DNA of 64,000 bases from Bradyrhizobium nitroreducens (GCF_002776695.1 NZ_LFJC01000003.1:2486339-2550338), one strand, 5' to 3'; shown: positions 45,937 through 56,757, numbered from the stretch's first letter. The notes: generated from the letters alone by a model not told the origin. Translations and numbers: made by a program.

Positions 45937-48066
45937 TCAGAGCAGCCCTGCTCCGCGCGCCCATTTGTACTTGGCGCCCAGCACCTCGACCGGCAGCTCG
46001 GTCGAATAGGCGTAGGCCGGGATGCCGTTCTGGTAGAGATACTCGGCGGCTTCCTCGACCTCGACGTCGCCGGCGAGCGAGGCGACGATCGGCTTGACGA
46101 AGCCCTTGGCCTCCATCTCCTTCTTCACCTCGACCATGTTGCGGGCGAACACCATCGGCGGCGTGACGATGGTGTGCCAGTAGCCGAGGATCAGCGAGTG
46201 GATGCGCTCGTCCGACAGGCCGAGCTTCACCGTGTTGACGTAGGTGATCGGGGGCTCGCCGCCGGTGATATCAACGGGATTTCCGGCCGCGCCGAACGGC
46301 GGGATGAACTTGCGGAAGGCCGCATCGAGATCCGGCGGCATCGACATCAGCGACAGGCCGTTGTCGACGCAGCTATCCGACAGCAGCACGCCCGAGCCGC
46401 CGGCACCGGTGATGATCAGTACGTTCTCCCCCTTCGGCGTCGGCAGCACCGGCACGCCACGGGCGAATTCGAGCAGCTGCCGCAGGCTGCGGGCGCGGAT
46501 CACGCCCGACTGCGCCAGCACGTCCTCGTAGATCTTGTCGTTACCGGCGAGCGCGCCGGTGTGCGAGGACGCCGCCTTGGCGCCGGCCGAGGTGCGGCCG
46601 GCCTTGAGCACGACGACCGGCTTCTTCTTGGAGACGCGCTTGGCGGCTTCCGCGAAGGCGCGGCCGTCCTTGAGATCTTCGCAGTGCTGCGCGATCAGGT
46701 TCGTGTTCGGGTCCTGCTCGAAGAAGGCGAGCAGATCGTCCTCGTCGATATCCGACTTGTTGCCGAGGCCGACGATGGCGGACACGCCCATCTTGGCCGA
46801 GCGCGAGAAGCCGATGATGGCCATGCCGATGCCGCCCGACTGCGACGACAGCGCCGCGTGGCCCTTGACGTCGTAGGCCGTGCAGAAGGTCGCGCAGAGA
46901 TTGGCGGGCGTATAATAGAAGCCGTAGATGTTCGGCCCCATCAGGCGGATGTCGTACTTCTTGCCGACCTCGACGATCTCGGCCTGAAGCTCCGGCGCAC
47001 CGGCCTCCGCAAAGCCCGACGGGATCAGCACCGCCCCCGGGATCTTCTTCTCGCCGCATTCGGTCAGCGCCGCCGCCACGAACTTGGCGGGGATCGCGAA
47101 CACGGCGGTGTCGATCACACCAGGCACGTCCTTGACGCTCTTGTAGGCCTTGTAGCCGAGGATCTCGGCGGCCTTGGGATGGATCGGATAAATGTCGCCC
47201 TTGTAGCCGCCGTTGATGAGGTTCTTCATCACGGAGTTGCCGATCTTGCCGTCCTCGGCGGAAGCGCCGACCACGGCGACCGCCTTCGGCTGCATGATAC
47301 GGCTCATCGCCGCGACGATCTCCTCGGTCGGACGCGGCTTCGGCTTCGGCACATAGGCGAAGTCGACGACGATGCGCACGTCGGCGGCGGTCGCGCCCTT
47401 CGCCGTCGCAAACACCGGATTGAGGTCGAGCTCGACGATCTCAGGGAAATCGGTGACGAGCTGCGATACCTTGACGATGACGTCGGCGAGCGCCGTGCGG
47501 TTCACCGCCTCGCCGCCGCGAACGCCTTTCAGGATCTCATGTGCCTGGATGCCGTCGAGCATCGAGAGCGCGTCTTCCTTGGTCGCGGGCGCGAGGCGGA
47601 AGGTGATGTCCTTGAGCACTTCGACCAGCACGCCGCCGAGGCCGAAGGCGACCAGCTTGCCGAACGAGCCGTCGGTAATCGAGCCGACGATCACCTCGGT
47701 GCCGCCGGCCAGCATCTGCTGCACCTGGACGCCCTCGATCTTGGCGTCGGCCTTGTACTTCTTGGCGTTGGACAGAATGGTCTCGTAGGCCTTCTCGGCG
47801 TCTTCAGCATTCTTGAGGCCGACGATGACGCCGCCGGCTTCGGTCTTGTGGAGGATATCCGGCGAGACGATCTTCATCACGACCGGGAAGCCCATCGCGG
47901 AGGCCATCTTGCCGGCCTCGCCGGCCGACTTGGCCACGCCTTCCTTCGGCACCGGAATGCCGTAGGCGTCGCAGACCAGCTTGCCTTCCGGGGCCGTCAG
48001 GCTGGTGCGGTTGTCCGCCTTGACCTGGTCAAGCACCTTGCGGACGGCATCTTTGGAATTGGACAT
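45937..48066 (-). CDS. Acetate--CoA ligase family protein (ADP-forming acyl-CoA synthetase)
   Basis: 709 residues. The order here is an ATP-grasp part first (residues about 10-235; PVVMKIVSPDILHKTEAGGV), then CoA-binding and ligase domains (AVVGASAEDGKIGNSVMKNL; the His-containing SSHTGALAG). This is the ACD/Pat-type reversible thiokinase: acyl-CoA + ADP + Pi to acid + ATP + CoA. It is divergent from gntR-oxc-frc across duplicated operators, so its substrate may belong to oxalate or formyl/acetyl-CoA metabolism (inference). Confidence 0.88.
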   Translation of the reverse strand: MSNSKDAVRKVLDQVKADNRTSLTAPEGKLVCDAYGIPVPKEGVAKSAGEAGKMASAMGFPVVMKIVSPDILHKTEAGGVIVGLKNAEDAEKAYETILSNAKKYKADAKIEGVQVQQMLAGGTEVIVGSITDGSFGKLVAFGLGGVLVEVLKDITFRLAPATKEDALSMLDGIQAHEILKGVRGGEAVNRTALADVIVKVSQLVTDFPEIVELDLNPVFATAKGATAADVRIVVDFAYVPKPKPRPTEEIVAAMSRIMQPKAVAVVGASAEDGKIGNSVMKNLINGGYKGDIYPIHPKAAEILGYKAYKSVKDVPGVIDTAVFAIPAKFVAAALTECGEKKIPGAVLIPSGFAEAGAPELQAEIVEVGKKYDIRLMGPNIYGFYYTPANLCATFCTAYDVKGHAALSSQSGGIGMAIIGFSRSAKMGVSAIVGLGNKSDIDEDDLLAFFEQDPNTNLIAQHCEDLKDGRAFAEAAKRVSKKKPVVVLKAGRTSAGAKAASSHTGALAGNDKIYEDVLAQSGVIRARSLRQLLEFARGVPVLPTPKGENVLIITGAGGSGVLLSDSCVDNGLSLMSMPPDLDAAFRKFIPPFGAAGNPVDITGGEPPITYVNTVKLGLSDERIHSLILGYWHTIVTPPMVFARNMVEVKKEMEAKGFVKPIVASLAGDVEVEEAAEYLYQNGIPAYAYSTELPVEVLGAKYKWARGAGLL

Positions 48067-48234
48067 GTGGCTTCTCCCTTGACCTCAGTTCGTTCTTTGC
48101 AGAGCGCGCGCGTGGTTGCGGCTGCCCGTGATGCTTGCCATTCGCCGCGCTCTGTTCCATGTCGCGGGTCGGAGCGGCATAAAACCTGAGACTACTCCGC
48201 CGCCTTGGATCAAAAATGGCTGGCGATGGCATTT

Positions 48235-48324
48235 GGTATGCCAGAAGCCAACTTGTCAAGCTGCTGCGTTGCTTGGAACGCCGCAAAAAATAGCCGCCTT
48301 GACATTCTGGCATGTGGTATGCCA
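48235..48324. promoter_or_regulatory. Two identical operators TGGTATGCCA, 80 bp apart
   Basis: Ten-base sequences TGGTATGCCA at 48235-48244 and 48315-48324 lie in the 314-base divergent region between the acyl-CoA synthetase and gntR. TGGTATxCCA-like dyads are the preferred target of FadR-subfamily (FCD) GntR proteins, and such a gene is next door. TTGACA-like -35 boxes flank each site in opposite directions (48300-48305 forward; 48260-48255 reverse). The pair may let one regulator shut both operons, perhaps by looping. Confidence 0.75.
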
Positions 48325-48380
48325 AAAACTTTCCCGTTAATATTCCTGTAAAAGACGACTCCCACTGGAGGAGATTCGTC

Positions 48381-49109
48381 GTGTCACTACGGAAACCAAC
48401 CAAGGCGTTGCCGCACATGGCCGAGGCAGACATCGCAATCGTTCGCATTGCCCCGGAGAGCAGCTTCAAGAACAAGGCGTATGACGCCTTGAAGGAAGCC
48501 ATCCTCAAGATGGACATCTACTCGACGCCCGAGCCGGTGATGCTCGACGAGCGCGCATTGTCCGAACGCCTGGGCGTCAGCCGCACCCCGATCCGCGAAG
48601 CCATCGCGATGCTGGAACAGGACGGCTTCGTGAAGACGGTGCCGCGCCGCGGCATCATGGTTGTGCGTCGGACCAAGAGCGAGATCGTCGATATGATCCG
48701 CGCCTGGGCGGCGCTGGAGAGCATGGCTGCGCGCCTCATCACCACCACCGCGCGGAAGAAGGACATCACGGCGCTGCGCGACTTCTTCAAGGATTTCGGC
48801 AAGGACCGCCTGCCCGAGGATCATGTCGAGGAATATTCCAAGGCCAACATCGCCTTCCATCAGGCGCTGATCTCGCTGTCGGAATCCCCCGTGCTGGTCG
48901 ATCTCACCAACGACCTCCTGCTGCACGTGCGCGGCTACCGCCAGCTGACGATCGGACGCAAGGACCGCACCGCGACCTCGCTGCCCGAGCATCTTGCCAT
49001 GATCGAGGCGCTGGAGGCGCGCGACACCGAGCTCGCCGAGAAGCGCGCCCGCGACCACACCCTCGGCCTTGCCGCTTACGTCGAAGCGCACGGCCAGGAA
49101 CTCTTCTAG
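48381..49109 (+). CDS. GntR-family (FCD) regulator of the oxalate genes
   Basis: 242 residues from GTG 48381, chosen because GGAGGAG lies seven bases upstream; an ATG at 48417 is the alternative. The winged HTH is LDERALSERLGVSRTPIREAIAMLEQDGFV. The FCD domain (about 110-240) has the metal-binding Asp/His set in HVEEYSKANIAFHQAL and later LPEHLAMIEAL. It is 60 bases upstream of oxc. Likely oxalate- or oxalyl-CoA-responsive, acting at the TGGTATGCCA sites. Confidence 0.9.
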   Translation: MSLRKPTKALPHMAEADIAIVRIAPESSFKNKAYDALKEAILKMDIYSTPEPVMLDERALSERLGVSRTPIREAIAMLEQDGFVKTVPRRGIMVVRRTKSEIVDMIRAWAALESMAARLITTTARKKDITALRDFFKDFGKDRLPEDHVEEYSKANIAFHQALISLSESPVLVDLTNDLLLHVRGYRQLTIGRKDRTATSLPEHLAMIEALEARDTELAEKRARDHTLGLAAYVEAHGQELF

Positions 49110-49169
49110 CAACGTTCACCAGAAGGGCGAAAAACTCGCCCCAGTATTGAGACCAGGGAGACAAGGCCC

Positions 49170-50903
49170 ATGCTGAACACCGCGACCAAGTCCGAGGCAC
49201 CGGGCACCGAGCAGGAGCTGACGGATGGCTTCCATCTCGTCATCGACGCGCTCAAGCTGAACGGCATCAACACCATCTATAATGTGCCGGGCATCCCGAT
49301 CACGGATTTGGGCCGCATGGCGCAGGCCGCCGGCATTCGCGTGATCTCCTTCCGCCACGAGCAGAACGCCGGTTACGCCGCAGGCATCGCCGGCTATCTC
49401 ACCAAGAAGCCCGGCGTCTGCCTCACGGTATCCGCGCCCGGCTTCCTCAACGGTCTCACCGCGCTCGCGCACGCCACCACCAACTGCTATCCGATGATCC
49501 TGGTCTCCGGCTCCTCCGAGCGCGAGATCGTCGACCTGCAGCAGGGCGACTATGAGGAGATGGACCAGCTCGCCATCGCCAAGCCGCTGTGCAAGGCGGC
49601 CTATCGCGTGCTGCACGCCCAGGACATCGGCATCGGCTTCGCGCGCGCCATCCGCGCCGCGGTCTCGGGCCGTCCGGGCGGCGTCTATCTCGATCTGCCG
49701 GCAAAGCTGTTCGGCCAGGTGATGAACGCCGAGGCCGGCCAGAAATCGCTGGTCAAGGTGATCGACGCCGCGCCTGCGCAGATCCCCTCACCCGCTTCGG
49801 TCAAGCGCGCGCTTGACGTGCTCAAGGCGGCAAAGCGTCCGCTCATCATTCTGGGCAAGGGCGCAGCCTACGCGCAGGCCGACGAGGAGATCAAGAGCTT
49901 CGTCGAGAAGAGCGGCGTGCCGTTCCTGCCGATGAGCATGGCCAAGGGCCTCCTCCCCGACACCCATCCGCAGTGCGCTGGCGCGGCCCGCTCGACGGTG
50001 CTGAAAGAGTCCGACGTCGTGCTGCTGATCGGCGCGCGGCTGAACTGGCTGCTCTCGCACGGCAAGGGCAAGAGCTGGGGCGAAGCGCCCAAGAAGTTCA
50101 TCCAGGTCGACATCGAGCCGCGCGAGATGGATTCCAACGTCGAGATCGTCGCGCCCGTCGTCGGCGACATCGGCTCGGTCGTCTCCGCCTTCAACCAGGC
50201 GATGGGTGCAGGCTGGACCGCCCCGCCCGCCGAATGGACCAAGGCGATCTCGTCCAAGCGCGAAGAGAACGTCGCCAAGATGGCGCCGAAGCTCATGAAC
50301 AACAAATCGCCGATGGACTATCACGGCGCGCTCGGCGTCTTGAAGAACGTCATCAAGGAGCACCCGGAGGCGATCCTCGTCAACGAAGGCGCCAACACGC
50401 TCGACCTCGCCCGCGGCGTCATCGACATGTACCGCCCGCGCAAGCGTCTGGACGTCGGCACCTGGGGCGTCATGGGCATCGGCATGGGCCAGGCGATTGC
50501 GGCCGCGCTCGAGACCGGCCACCCCGTGCTCGCGGTGGAAGGCGACTCGGCGTTCGGCTTCTCCGGCATGGAGGTCGAGACCATCTGCCGCTACAACCTT
50601 CCGATCTGCGTCGTCATCTTCAACAATGACGGCATCTATCGCGGCACCGACGTCAACGGCGCGAACTCCGATCCGGCGACGACCGTGTTCGTCAAGGGCG
50701 CGCGCTACGACAAGATGATGGAAGCCTTCGGCGGCGTCGGCGTGAATGCCACCTCGCCCGACGAGCTCAAGCGCGCCGTCAACGAAGCCATGACGTCCGG
50801 CAAGCCGACGCTCATCAACGCGGTGATCGATCCGGCCGCGGGCTCGGAGAGCGGCCGCATCGGCAACCTCAATCCGCAGAGCGTTCTGCAGAAGAAGAAG
50901 TAA
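49170..50903 (+). CDS. oxc: Oxalyl-CoA decarboxylase
   Basis: 577 residues, ThDP-dependent. The activating glutamate is in [18 protein letters not shown], and the ThDP motif is [20 protein letters not shown]...FNNDGIYRG. The ribosome site is AGGGAG. It converts oxalyl-CoA to formyl-CoA and CO2. It is followed by frc, 64 bases later, and preceded by its presumed regulator. Confidence 0.95.
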   Translation: MLNTATKSEAPGTEQELTDGFHLVIDALKLNGINTIYNVPGIPITDLGRMAQAAGIRVISFRHEQNAGYAAGIAGYLTKKPGVCLTVSAPGFLNGLTALAHATTNCYPMILVSGSSEREIVDLQQGDYEEMDQLAIAKPLCKAAYRVLHAQDIGIGFARAIRAAVSGRPGGVYLDLPAKLFGQVMNAEAGQKSLVKVIDAAPAQIPSPASVKRALDVLKAAKRPLIILGKGAAYAQADEEIKSFVEKSGVPFLPMSMAKGLLPDTHPQCAGAARSTVLKESDVVLLIGARLNWLLSHGKGKSWGEAPKKFIQVDIEPREMDSNVEIVAPVVGDIGSVVSAFNQAMGAGWTAPPAEWTKAISSKREENVAKMAPKLMNNKSPMDYHGALGVLKNVIKEHPEAILVNEGANTLDLARGVIDMYRPRKRLDVGTWGVMGIGMGQAIAAALETGHPVLAVEGDSAFGFSGMEVETICRYNLPICVVIFNNDGIYRGTDVNGANSDPATTVFVKGARYDKMMEAFGGVGVNATSPDELKRAVNEAMTSGKPTLINAVIDPAAGSESGRIGNLNPQSVLQKKK

Positions 50904-50967
50904 GTCCACCCCTTCAACCCTTTAATCCCTGTGGTTCGCAGGGGCAGACAGAGTACGGAGCAACACA

Positions 50968-52245
50968 ATGACCAAAGCGCTCGAGGGCGTTCGCATTCTC
51001 GACTTCACCCACGTTCAGTCAGGCCCGACCTGCACGCAGCTGCTGGCATGGTTCGGCGCCGACGTGATCAAGGTGGAACGCCCGGGCGTGGGTGACATCA
51101 CCCGCGGCCAGCTGCAGGACATCCCGAACGTGGACAGCCTGTATTTCACCATGCTCAACCACAACAAGCGCTCGATCACGCTCGACACCAAGAATCCCAA
51201 GGGCAAGGAAGTCCTCACCGAGCTGATCAAGAAGTGCGACGTGCTGGTGGAGAATTTCGGCCCCGGCGTGCTCGACCGCATGGGCTTCCCCTGGGAGAAG
51301 ATCCAGCAGATCAACCCGAAGATGATCGTCGCCTCGATCAAGGGCTTTGGCCCCGGCCCCTACGAAGACTGCAAGGTCTATGAGAACGTCGCCCAGTGCA
51401 CCGGCGGCGCCGCCTCCACCACCGGCTTCCGCGACGGCCTGCCGCTCGTCACCGGTGCGCAAATCGGCGATTCCGGCACCGGCCTGCATCTGGCGCTCGG
51501 CATCGTCACCGCGCTCTATCAGCGCACGCATTCGGGCAAGGGCCAGCGCGTCACGGCTGCGATGCAGGACGGCGTGCTCAACCTGTCCCGCGTCAAGCTG
51601 CGCGACCAGCAGCGCCTCGCCCACGGCCCGCTCAAGGAATACAGCCAGTTCGGCGAAGGCATTCCGTTCGGCGATGCCGTGCCGCGCGCCGGCAACGATT
51701 CCGGCGGCGGCCAGCCCGGCCGCATCCTGAAGTGCAAGGGCTGGGAGACGGACCCCAACGCCTACATCTACTTCATCACCCAGGCCCCGGTCTGGGAGAA
51801 GATCTGCGACGTGATCGGCGAGCCCACCTGGAAGACCGATCCGAACTACGCCAAGCCGGCAGCCCGCCTGCCGCGCCTCAACGAGATCTTTTCCCGCATC
51901 GAGCAGTGGACGATGACCAAGACCAAGTTCGAGGCGATGGAGATCCTCAACAAGGACGACATCCCCTGCGGCCCGATCCTGTCGATGAAGGAGCTCGCCG
52001 AAGACCAGTCGCTGCGCGCGACCGGCACCGTGGTCGAGGTCGACCATCCCACCCGCGGCAAGTACCTCTCGGTCGGCAACCCGATCAAGCTGTCGGATAG
52101 CCCGAGCGATGTGCAGCGCTCCCCGCTGCTCGGCGAGCACACCGACGAGATCCTGCGCACGGTGCTCGGCTTCAGCGATCACCAGGTCGCCGACATCCAC
52201 AAGTCCGGCGCGCTCGACCCGCCGCAGAAGCAGGCCGCGGAGTAA
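50968..52245 (+). CDS. frc: Formyl-CoA:oxalate CoA-transferase
   Basis: 425 residues, class III CoA-transferase. It begins [20 protein letters not shown], with the catalytic Asp in [17 protein letters not shown] and the glycine loop in [10 protein letters not shown]. It moves CoA from formyl-CoA to oxalate, closing the cycle with Oxc: net oxalate to formate and CO2. A strong terminator follows at 52269-52296. Confidence 0.95.
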   Translation: MTKALEGVRILDFTHVQSGPTCTQLLAWFGADVIKVERPGVGDITRGQLQDIPNVDSLYFTMLNHNKRSITLDTKNPKGKEVLTELIKKCDVLVENFGPGVLDRMGFPWEKIQQINPKMIVASIKGFGPGPYEDCKVYENVAQCTGGAASTTGFRDGLPLVTGAQIGDSGTGLHLALGIVTALYQRTHSGKGQRVTAAMQDGVLNLSRVKLRDQQRLAHGPLKEYSQFGEGIPFGDAVPRAGNDSGGGQPGRILKCKGWETDPNAYIYFITQAPVWEKICDVIGEPTWKTDPNYAKPAARLPRLNEIFSRIEQWTMTKTKFEAMEILNKDDIPCGPILSMKELAEDQSLRATGTVVEVDHPTRGKYLSVGNPIKLSDSPSDVQRSPLLGEHTDEILRTVLGFSDHQVADIHKSGALDPPQKQAAE

Positions 52246-52268
52246 GCGGGCTCGCATTGACTGGAACG

Positions 52269-52296
52269 AGAGGGCCGTCCGAAAGGGCGGCCCTCT
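52269..52296 (+). terminator. Rho-independent terminator of oxc-frc
   Basis: AGAGGGCCGTCC-GAAA-GGGCGGCCCTCT forms a twelve-pair stem with one G-U and a GAAA tetraloop, and runs into TTTGC. It lies 24 bases after the frc stop. The T-run is short but the stem is very stable. Confidence 0.85.
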
Positions 52297-52361
52297 TTGC
52301 TTGCGCTGGCGTACCGTCGCGTGGGCCGAGCGAAAGCTGGGAAAACACCCCGTGCACTTTA

Positions 52362-53628
52362 GCAGTCTGCTGAAAAACCGGCAAATTCGTTGCTGATTGG
52401 CGTTTGGGTTGGACCTTGGTCGGAAGTTTGATGTCGGAGCGGCGATTGCCTCTCCGATCGGCGACCTCAACCTGCGACGAGCTTGGGTATCCGGACGAGG
52501 TTGTAGGCAATCAGATTGAGCAGGAAGTCGGCGGCGACGCGAGCGATGCCCCGATGTTTGGTCTTGCGCATGGTGCCATGCTGCTTGCCCCATCCGAAGA
52601 TGCACTCGACCATCGCCCGCCGTGACTGGGACATGCTGTAGCCCGGGTGCCGCGTTGTGCGCTCGTCGATGGCGCTGTTGCGGGTCTTGCCGGTTTTGGT
52701 GACGGCCTGGTTCTGGGTCACATGCGGCGTCACGCCGATGGCACGAAGATTGTCGACATGCTCGGCCGTATCGTACGCCTTGTCCTCACCGGCGGTGATG
52801 CGGCGGCCTGCGGCTTTGCGTCTCGCCTTCAGCATCGCCTCTGAAGCCCGGCGTTCGGCGGTACCATTGGCATGCGTGACCTTGCCGGCTACCGCCAGCC
52901 CGTGCCGGTTCTCCATGGTGGCGTGGCCCATATAGCAAAGCCTGGCCTCTCGCCCGGCCGCCTTGCGATAGAGCCGGCTGTCAGGGTCGCTGGTGCTCGC
53001 ATGGGTGTCGTTCTTGCGCTTCTGGCCATGGAAGTTGGCGCCGTCATCATCGTCGCCGCTGCCGTCCTTGGGGCGAAAGCTCTTCTGTGAAGCCCAGGCC
53101 TCGATCAGCGTGCCATCCACCGAGAAGTGCTCGCTCGACAACAGGGGCTTCACATCCGGATGGTTCAGAAGCTTCGCCATGAACTTGGCGAACACCTCGC
53201 CGTTCTCCAACCGGGCACGGTTCTTCGTAAACGTTGTCGGGTCCCAGACCGGATCATCCGGCGAAAGCCCCACGAACCAACGATACAGCAAATTATAGTC
53301 CAGCTGTTCCATCAGCTGTCGTTCCGAGCGGATGCCATAAAAGGCCTGCAGCAGCAGAGCACTCAACAACTGCTCGGGCGGGATCGAAGGACGACCTTCC
53401 TTCGAATACAGCCCGCTCAATGTCCGGTTCAGATCGCTCAGAACGGCACGTACAAGATCTCGTATCTTGCGCAACGGGTGGTCCTTCGGAACCAGCGCCT
53501 CAGGCAAAACATACGAGAACAGTCCACCCTGATCCTCGAACTTGCCACGCATCCCCAGCCTCCGAGATCCAATGCAAATCAGTGAATCACGAAACTCCGA
53601 CAAAAACGATAGTTTTTCAGCAGACTGC
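52362..53628 (-). mobile_element. IS5-family insertion sequence, about 1267 bp, complete
   Basis: Terminal inverted repeats GCAGTCTGCTGAAAAAC at both ends are identical over at least 17 bases. The flanks share TA (52360-52361 and 53629-53630), and each side reads YTAG. One intact transposase is carried on the minus strand. The right end meets the first bases of 107-bp repeat copy C. Removing the IS leaves TTAGAGCGTTTTCG, so it entered the repeat's terminal TA. Confidence 0.9.
52467..53552 (-). CDS. IS5-family transposase
   Basis: 361 residues starting MRGKFEDQGGLFSYVLPEAL; an upstream in-frame Met was not used. The DDE domain shows FSVDGTLIEAWASQKSF (first Asp), ITAGEDKAYDT (second Asp), and RAMVECIFGWGKQHGTMRKTKHRG (the Y-R-E-K-like third block). 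No frameshift or stop. The segment GSGDDDDGANFHGQKRKNDTHAST is a variable insertion typical of the group. Confidence 0.94.
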   Translation of the reverse strand: MRGKFEDQGGLFSYVLPEALVPKDHPLRKIRDLVRAVLSDLNRTLSGLYSKEGRPSIPPEQLLSALLLQAFYGIRSERQLMEQLDYNLLYRWFVGLSPDDPVWDPTTFTKNRARLENGEVFAKFMAKLLNHPDVKPLLSSEHFSVDGTLIEAWASQKSFRPKDGSGDDDDGANFHGQKRKNDTHASTSDPDSRLYRKAAGREARLCYMGHATMENRHGLAVAGKVTHANGTAERRASEAMLKARRKAAGRRITAGEDKAYDTAEHVDNLRAIGVTPHVTQNQAVTKTGKTRNSAIDERTTRHPGYSMSQSRRAMVECIFGWGKQHGTMRKTKHRGIARVAADFLLNLIAYNLVRIPKLVAG

Positions 53629-53734
53629 TAGAGCGTTTTCGAGCGAAGTGGACACCGGTTCGCGTGAAGAAAACGCGTCAAAACAAGAATCTAGAGCTTC
53701 GGTTCTGATTCAATCAGAACCGAAAATGCTCTAG
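53628..53734 (+). repeat. 107-bp intergenic repeat, copy C
   Basis: The complete unit CTAGAGCG...GCTCTAG, virtually identical to copies A and B 38-39 kb away. The left CTAG is the IS5 insertion point. The right CTAG supplies the stop codon of a small minus-strand gene (53731-53898). Confidence 0.92.
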
Positions 53735-53898
53735 TGAACCTTGATTTCGTTGAGGGGAAGATGGAGCTCGCTGGCGCGCTCCAGGCGATCCTTCCTGCGG
53801 AACTCGTTTTCCCTGTGCTCGAACTTGATCATCTCTTCATGCGCCGCCTCCCGCAGAGGTTTGCGCCTGGTCGTTTCGCGATACTCGTTGTCCGTCAT
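53731..53898 (-). CDS. Small charged protein, unknown function; stop codon lies in the repeat
   Basis: 55 residues, MTDNEYRETTRRKPLREAAH at the start and LHLPLNEIKVH at the end. It is rich in Arg, Glu and Lys and predicted to be one or two helices. The codon pattern is coherent and GC-rich in third positions, but the Shine-Dalgarno is weak. The TAG stop is the terminal CTAG of repeat copy C, so the repeat may have replaced the original 3' end. Short, hence the modest confidence. Confidence 0.5.
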   Translation of the reverse strand: MTDNEYRETTRRKPLREAAHEEMIKFEHRENEFRRKDRLERASELHLPLNEIKVH

Positions 53899-54053
53899 GA
53901 CTGCCGTCCCCGGAGTTGCGGTCTCATCCCTGGAGAAGGCCTAAGACCGCGAAAAGGTTCGGTGCCGCAGGATTGCGGATTTATGGCGGCGACCGGACAT
54001 GCGTCGTCGATGCGCATCGGCTTCGGCTGGGGAGGGCGCCCGCGCCTGCGCGG

Positions 54054-54254
54054 CTATTTCGGCGGTTGCAGCCCTGGGGATTTGACCCATTCGTGCAGAT
54101 GGTTTGCCATCTCGGCCTGGCGCGCCTTCTTGAGGAGTGCGTCCCTTTCAGGACCGGGAGGCAGCCGGTCGGCGTCCTCCTTGACCTGCTTCACCCATGC
54201 GGAGAGCCGGTCTTGAAGGGTCAGTTGTTGCTTGAACCGTCGCCGCTTGAACAT
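54054..54254 (-). CDS. Small conserved protein of unknown function
   Basis: 66 residues starting MFKRRRFKQQLTLQDRLSAW, preceded by CAGGAG at a good distance; an in-frame extension upstream was rejected. It is highly charged and helical (EDADRLPPGPERDALLKKARQAEMA) and ends SPGLQPPK. Proteins of this type are widespread and uncharacterised in Bradyrhizobium. It is divergent from recA across a 270-base gap. Confidence 0.75.
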   Translation of the reverse strand: MFKRRRFKQQLTLQDRLSAWVKQVKEDADRLPPGPERDALLKKARQAEMANHLHEWVKSPGLQPPK

Positions 54255-54418
54255 GGCACGCTCCTGTCCGTGCGAGGAAGGGCCGGAGCGCAATCGGCGT
54301 TCTGGTCACCGATAGCAGCCACGGCCTGTGCGGTGATGGCGCATTAGGGCGCAGCGAGAGAGCTGCGTCTGTCCAATTGTGCGCACAGGGCGGGACGGCG
54401 GGGGCCCAAATCCGAAAA

Positions 54419-54433
54419 GAACATATTGCGAAC
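54419..54433 (+). promoter_or_regulatory. LexA (SOS) box of recA
   Basis: GAAC-ATATTGC-GAAC is an exact match to the alphaproteobacterial LexA consensus GAAC-N7-GAAC. It lies 93 bases before the recA start. A further GAAC follows eight bases on. This implies LexA repression of recA and induction by DNA damage. Confidence 0.9.
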
Positions 54434-54525
54434 CAGGAACAAATGGGGTACATTGCTTTTATCGCCGAGCTGCCTCGCAACCGTTTGTCCCTCACGCGAA
54501 TCCTCGCCATAAGGAGCACGACCCA

Positions 54526-55614
<1,089 letters not shown>

Positions 55615-55718
55615 GCCTTAACGCGAAGAGTTTTTCGCGAGGAGCGGGCGCTGAGGACGTTGAGTTGCCGACGTCTTCGGTGCCCGTTTCGTTTTGGGGA
55701 GCGCGCGAGTTGAAGCGT

Positions 55719-56714
55719 ATGATCCTGACCAGTTCGTCCGGCGTCGGTCTTACCTATGCCGATCGCGCCGACATGGTCATCCCCTTCATCTATCGCTTTG
55801 TTTCGGGGCCGCTTCCAACGCCTGACCACCTCATCCGCTATCTCGGCTGGCGCGAATTCAGGACGTTGATCGACGAAATGCACTGGTCAGATTGTGTCCC
55901 CGTGCGCCAATCGCCTCTCATCAGGCGCCAGGATCGGGCAGGGGCGTTGCTCTGGATATGCGAGAATTACGCGGTCGATCTCATCGAGTTGTGGTTTGAT
56001 CCTGAACCCAACAGCCAATTGCAGTTGATCTGGATCCTCGATTACCTGCGTTTCAGGCCGTCACTGACGGAGAATCTGAGACTTCGACACGTCGATTTCA
56101 GTCTACGGGGAGCAGATCCAGCAGAGCTTCGTCATCGTGACGTGGAGCAGCTCGATGTTGCGGAAAGCGACGTCGAGATCGCAACTCTGGCGTGGGAGGC
56201 CTACCGCGCGCCGACACCCGAGCTTTGCGCCGCGCTGCTCGACAGGCCGCTCGGCAAGCTGTCTTTTCTGAAGCCGGCCATGGAAGACCTGCTCTCGGAA
56301 CTGCCGTCGCCGGTGACGGGACTGGGAGCGACCGAGACGCGGCTTCTCGAACTGATCGCAAGCGGACGCAGTCGCGCCGATGAGCTGTTTCGGCCAGGCA
56401 CGCCTGAGGTTCGTGTGTTCGATCCCTGGGAGTTGGGCGCGCTGCTCGAAGGGCTCGCATTCGGCCCGGTACCTGCGATTGCAGGGCTGGACGGCAAGCT
56501 GCTGACACTCGATCCGGACAACACGCGAGGCCGCAACGCCGCCTATCGCCGGAGTCGGCTGTCGCTGACCGAATTCGGCAAGGCGGTTCTGGAAGGTCGG
56601 GAGGATTTTCGGCGTCACAACCCGATCCGACGCTGGTGGGGCGGTACGTTCCTCACGAGCGAGCGGCTGTGGCGGTGGGACGCCGAGAACCACGCGTTGA
56701 TTGCGCCTGACTAA
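55719..56714 (+). CDS. DUF1835-like protein, first of a tandem pair
   Basis: 331 residues from [18 protein letters not shown]. The N-terminal part (to about 130) resembles DUF1835, a possible nucleotide- or sugar-binding fold. The C-terminal part has [19 protein letters not shown] and ends with [11 protein letters not shown]...[16 protein letters not shown], a motif block shared with the next gene. No catalytic residue set can be named. It lies about 100 bases after recA and 44 bases before its paralogue. Confidence 0.8.
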   Translation: MILTSSSGVGLTYADRADMVIPFIYRFVSGPLPTPDHLIRYLGWREFRTLIDEMHWSDCVPVRQSPLIRRQDRAGALLWICENYAVDLIELWFDPEPNSQLQLIWILDYLRFRPSLTENLRLRHVDFSLRGADPAELRHRDVEQLDVAESDVEIATLAWEAYRAPTPELCAALLDRPLGKLSFLKPAMEDLLSELPSPVTGLGATETRLLELIASGRSRADELFRPGTPEVRVFDPWELGALLEGLAFGPVPAIAGLDGKLLTLDPDNTRGRNAAYRRSRLSLTEFGKAVLEGREDFRRHNPIRRWWGGTFLTSERLWRWDAENHALIAPD

Positions 56715-56757
56715 CTCGTGTGCTCCCGTATTGCGCAACAATTTCGAGAGGGCAATC

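Noticed and set aside
46174..48189. 671-codon plus-strand frame opposite the ADP-forming acyl-CoA synthetase
   Set aside because: Antisense shadow: low-complexity His/Arg/Asp-rich translation, no domain, while the minus strand shows all ligase motifs.
51019..52605. 528-codon minus-strand frame opposite frc
   Set aside because: It runs through frc, the terminator and into the IS end; frc has its catalytic motifs on the plus strand.
55621..55640. Hairpin CGCGAA...TTCGCG after recA as terminator
   Set aside because: The stem is only six pairs and no T-run follows, so termination is not supported.
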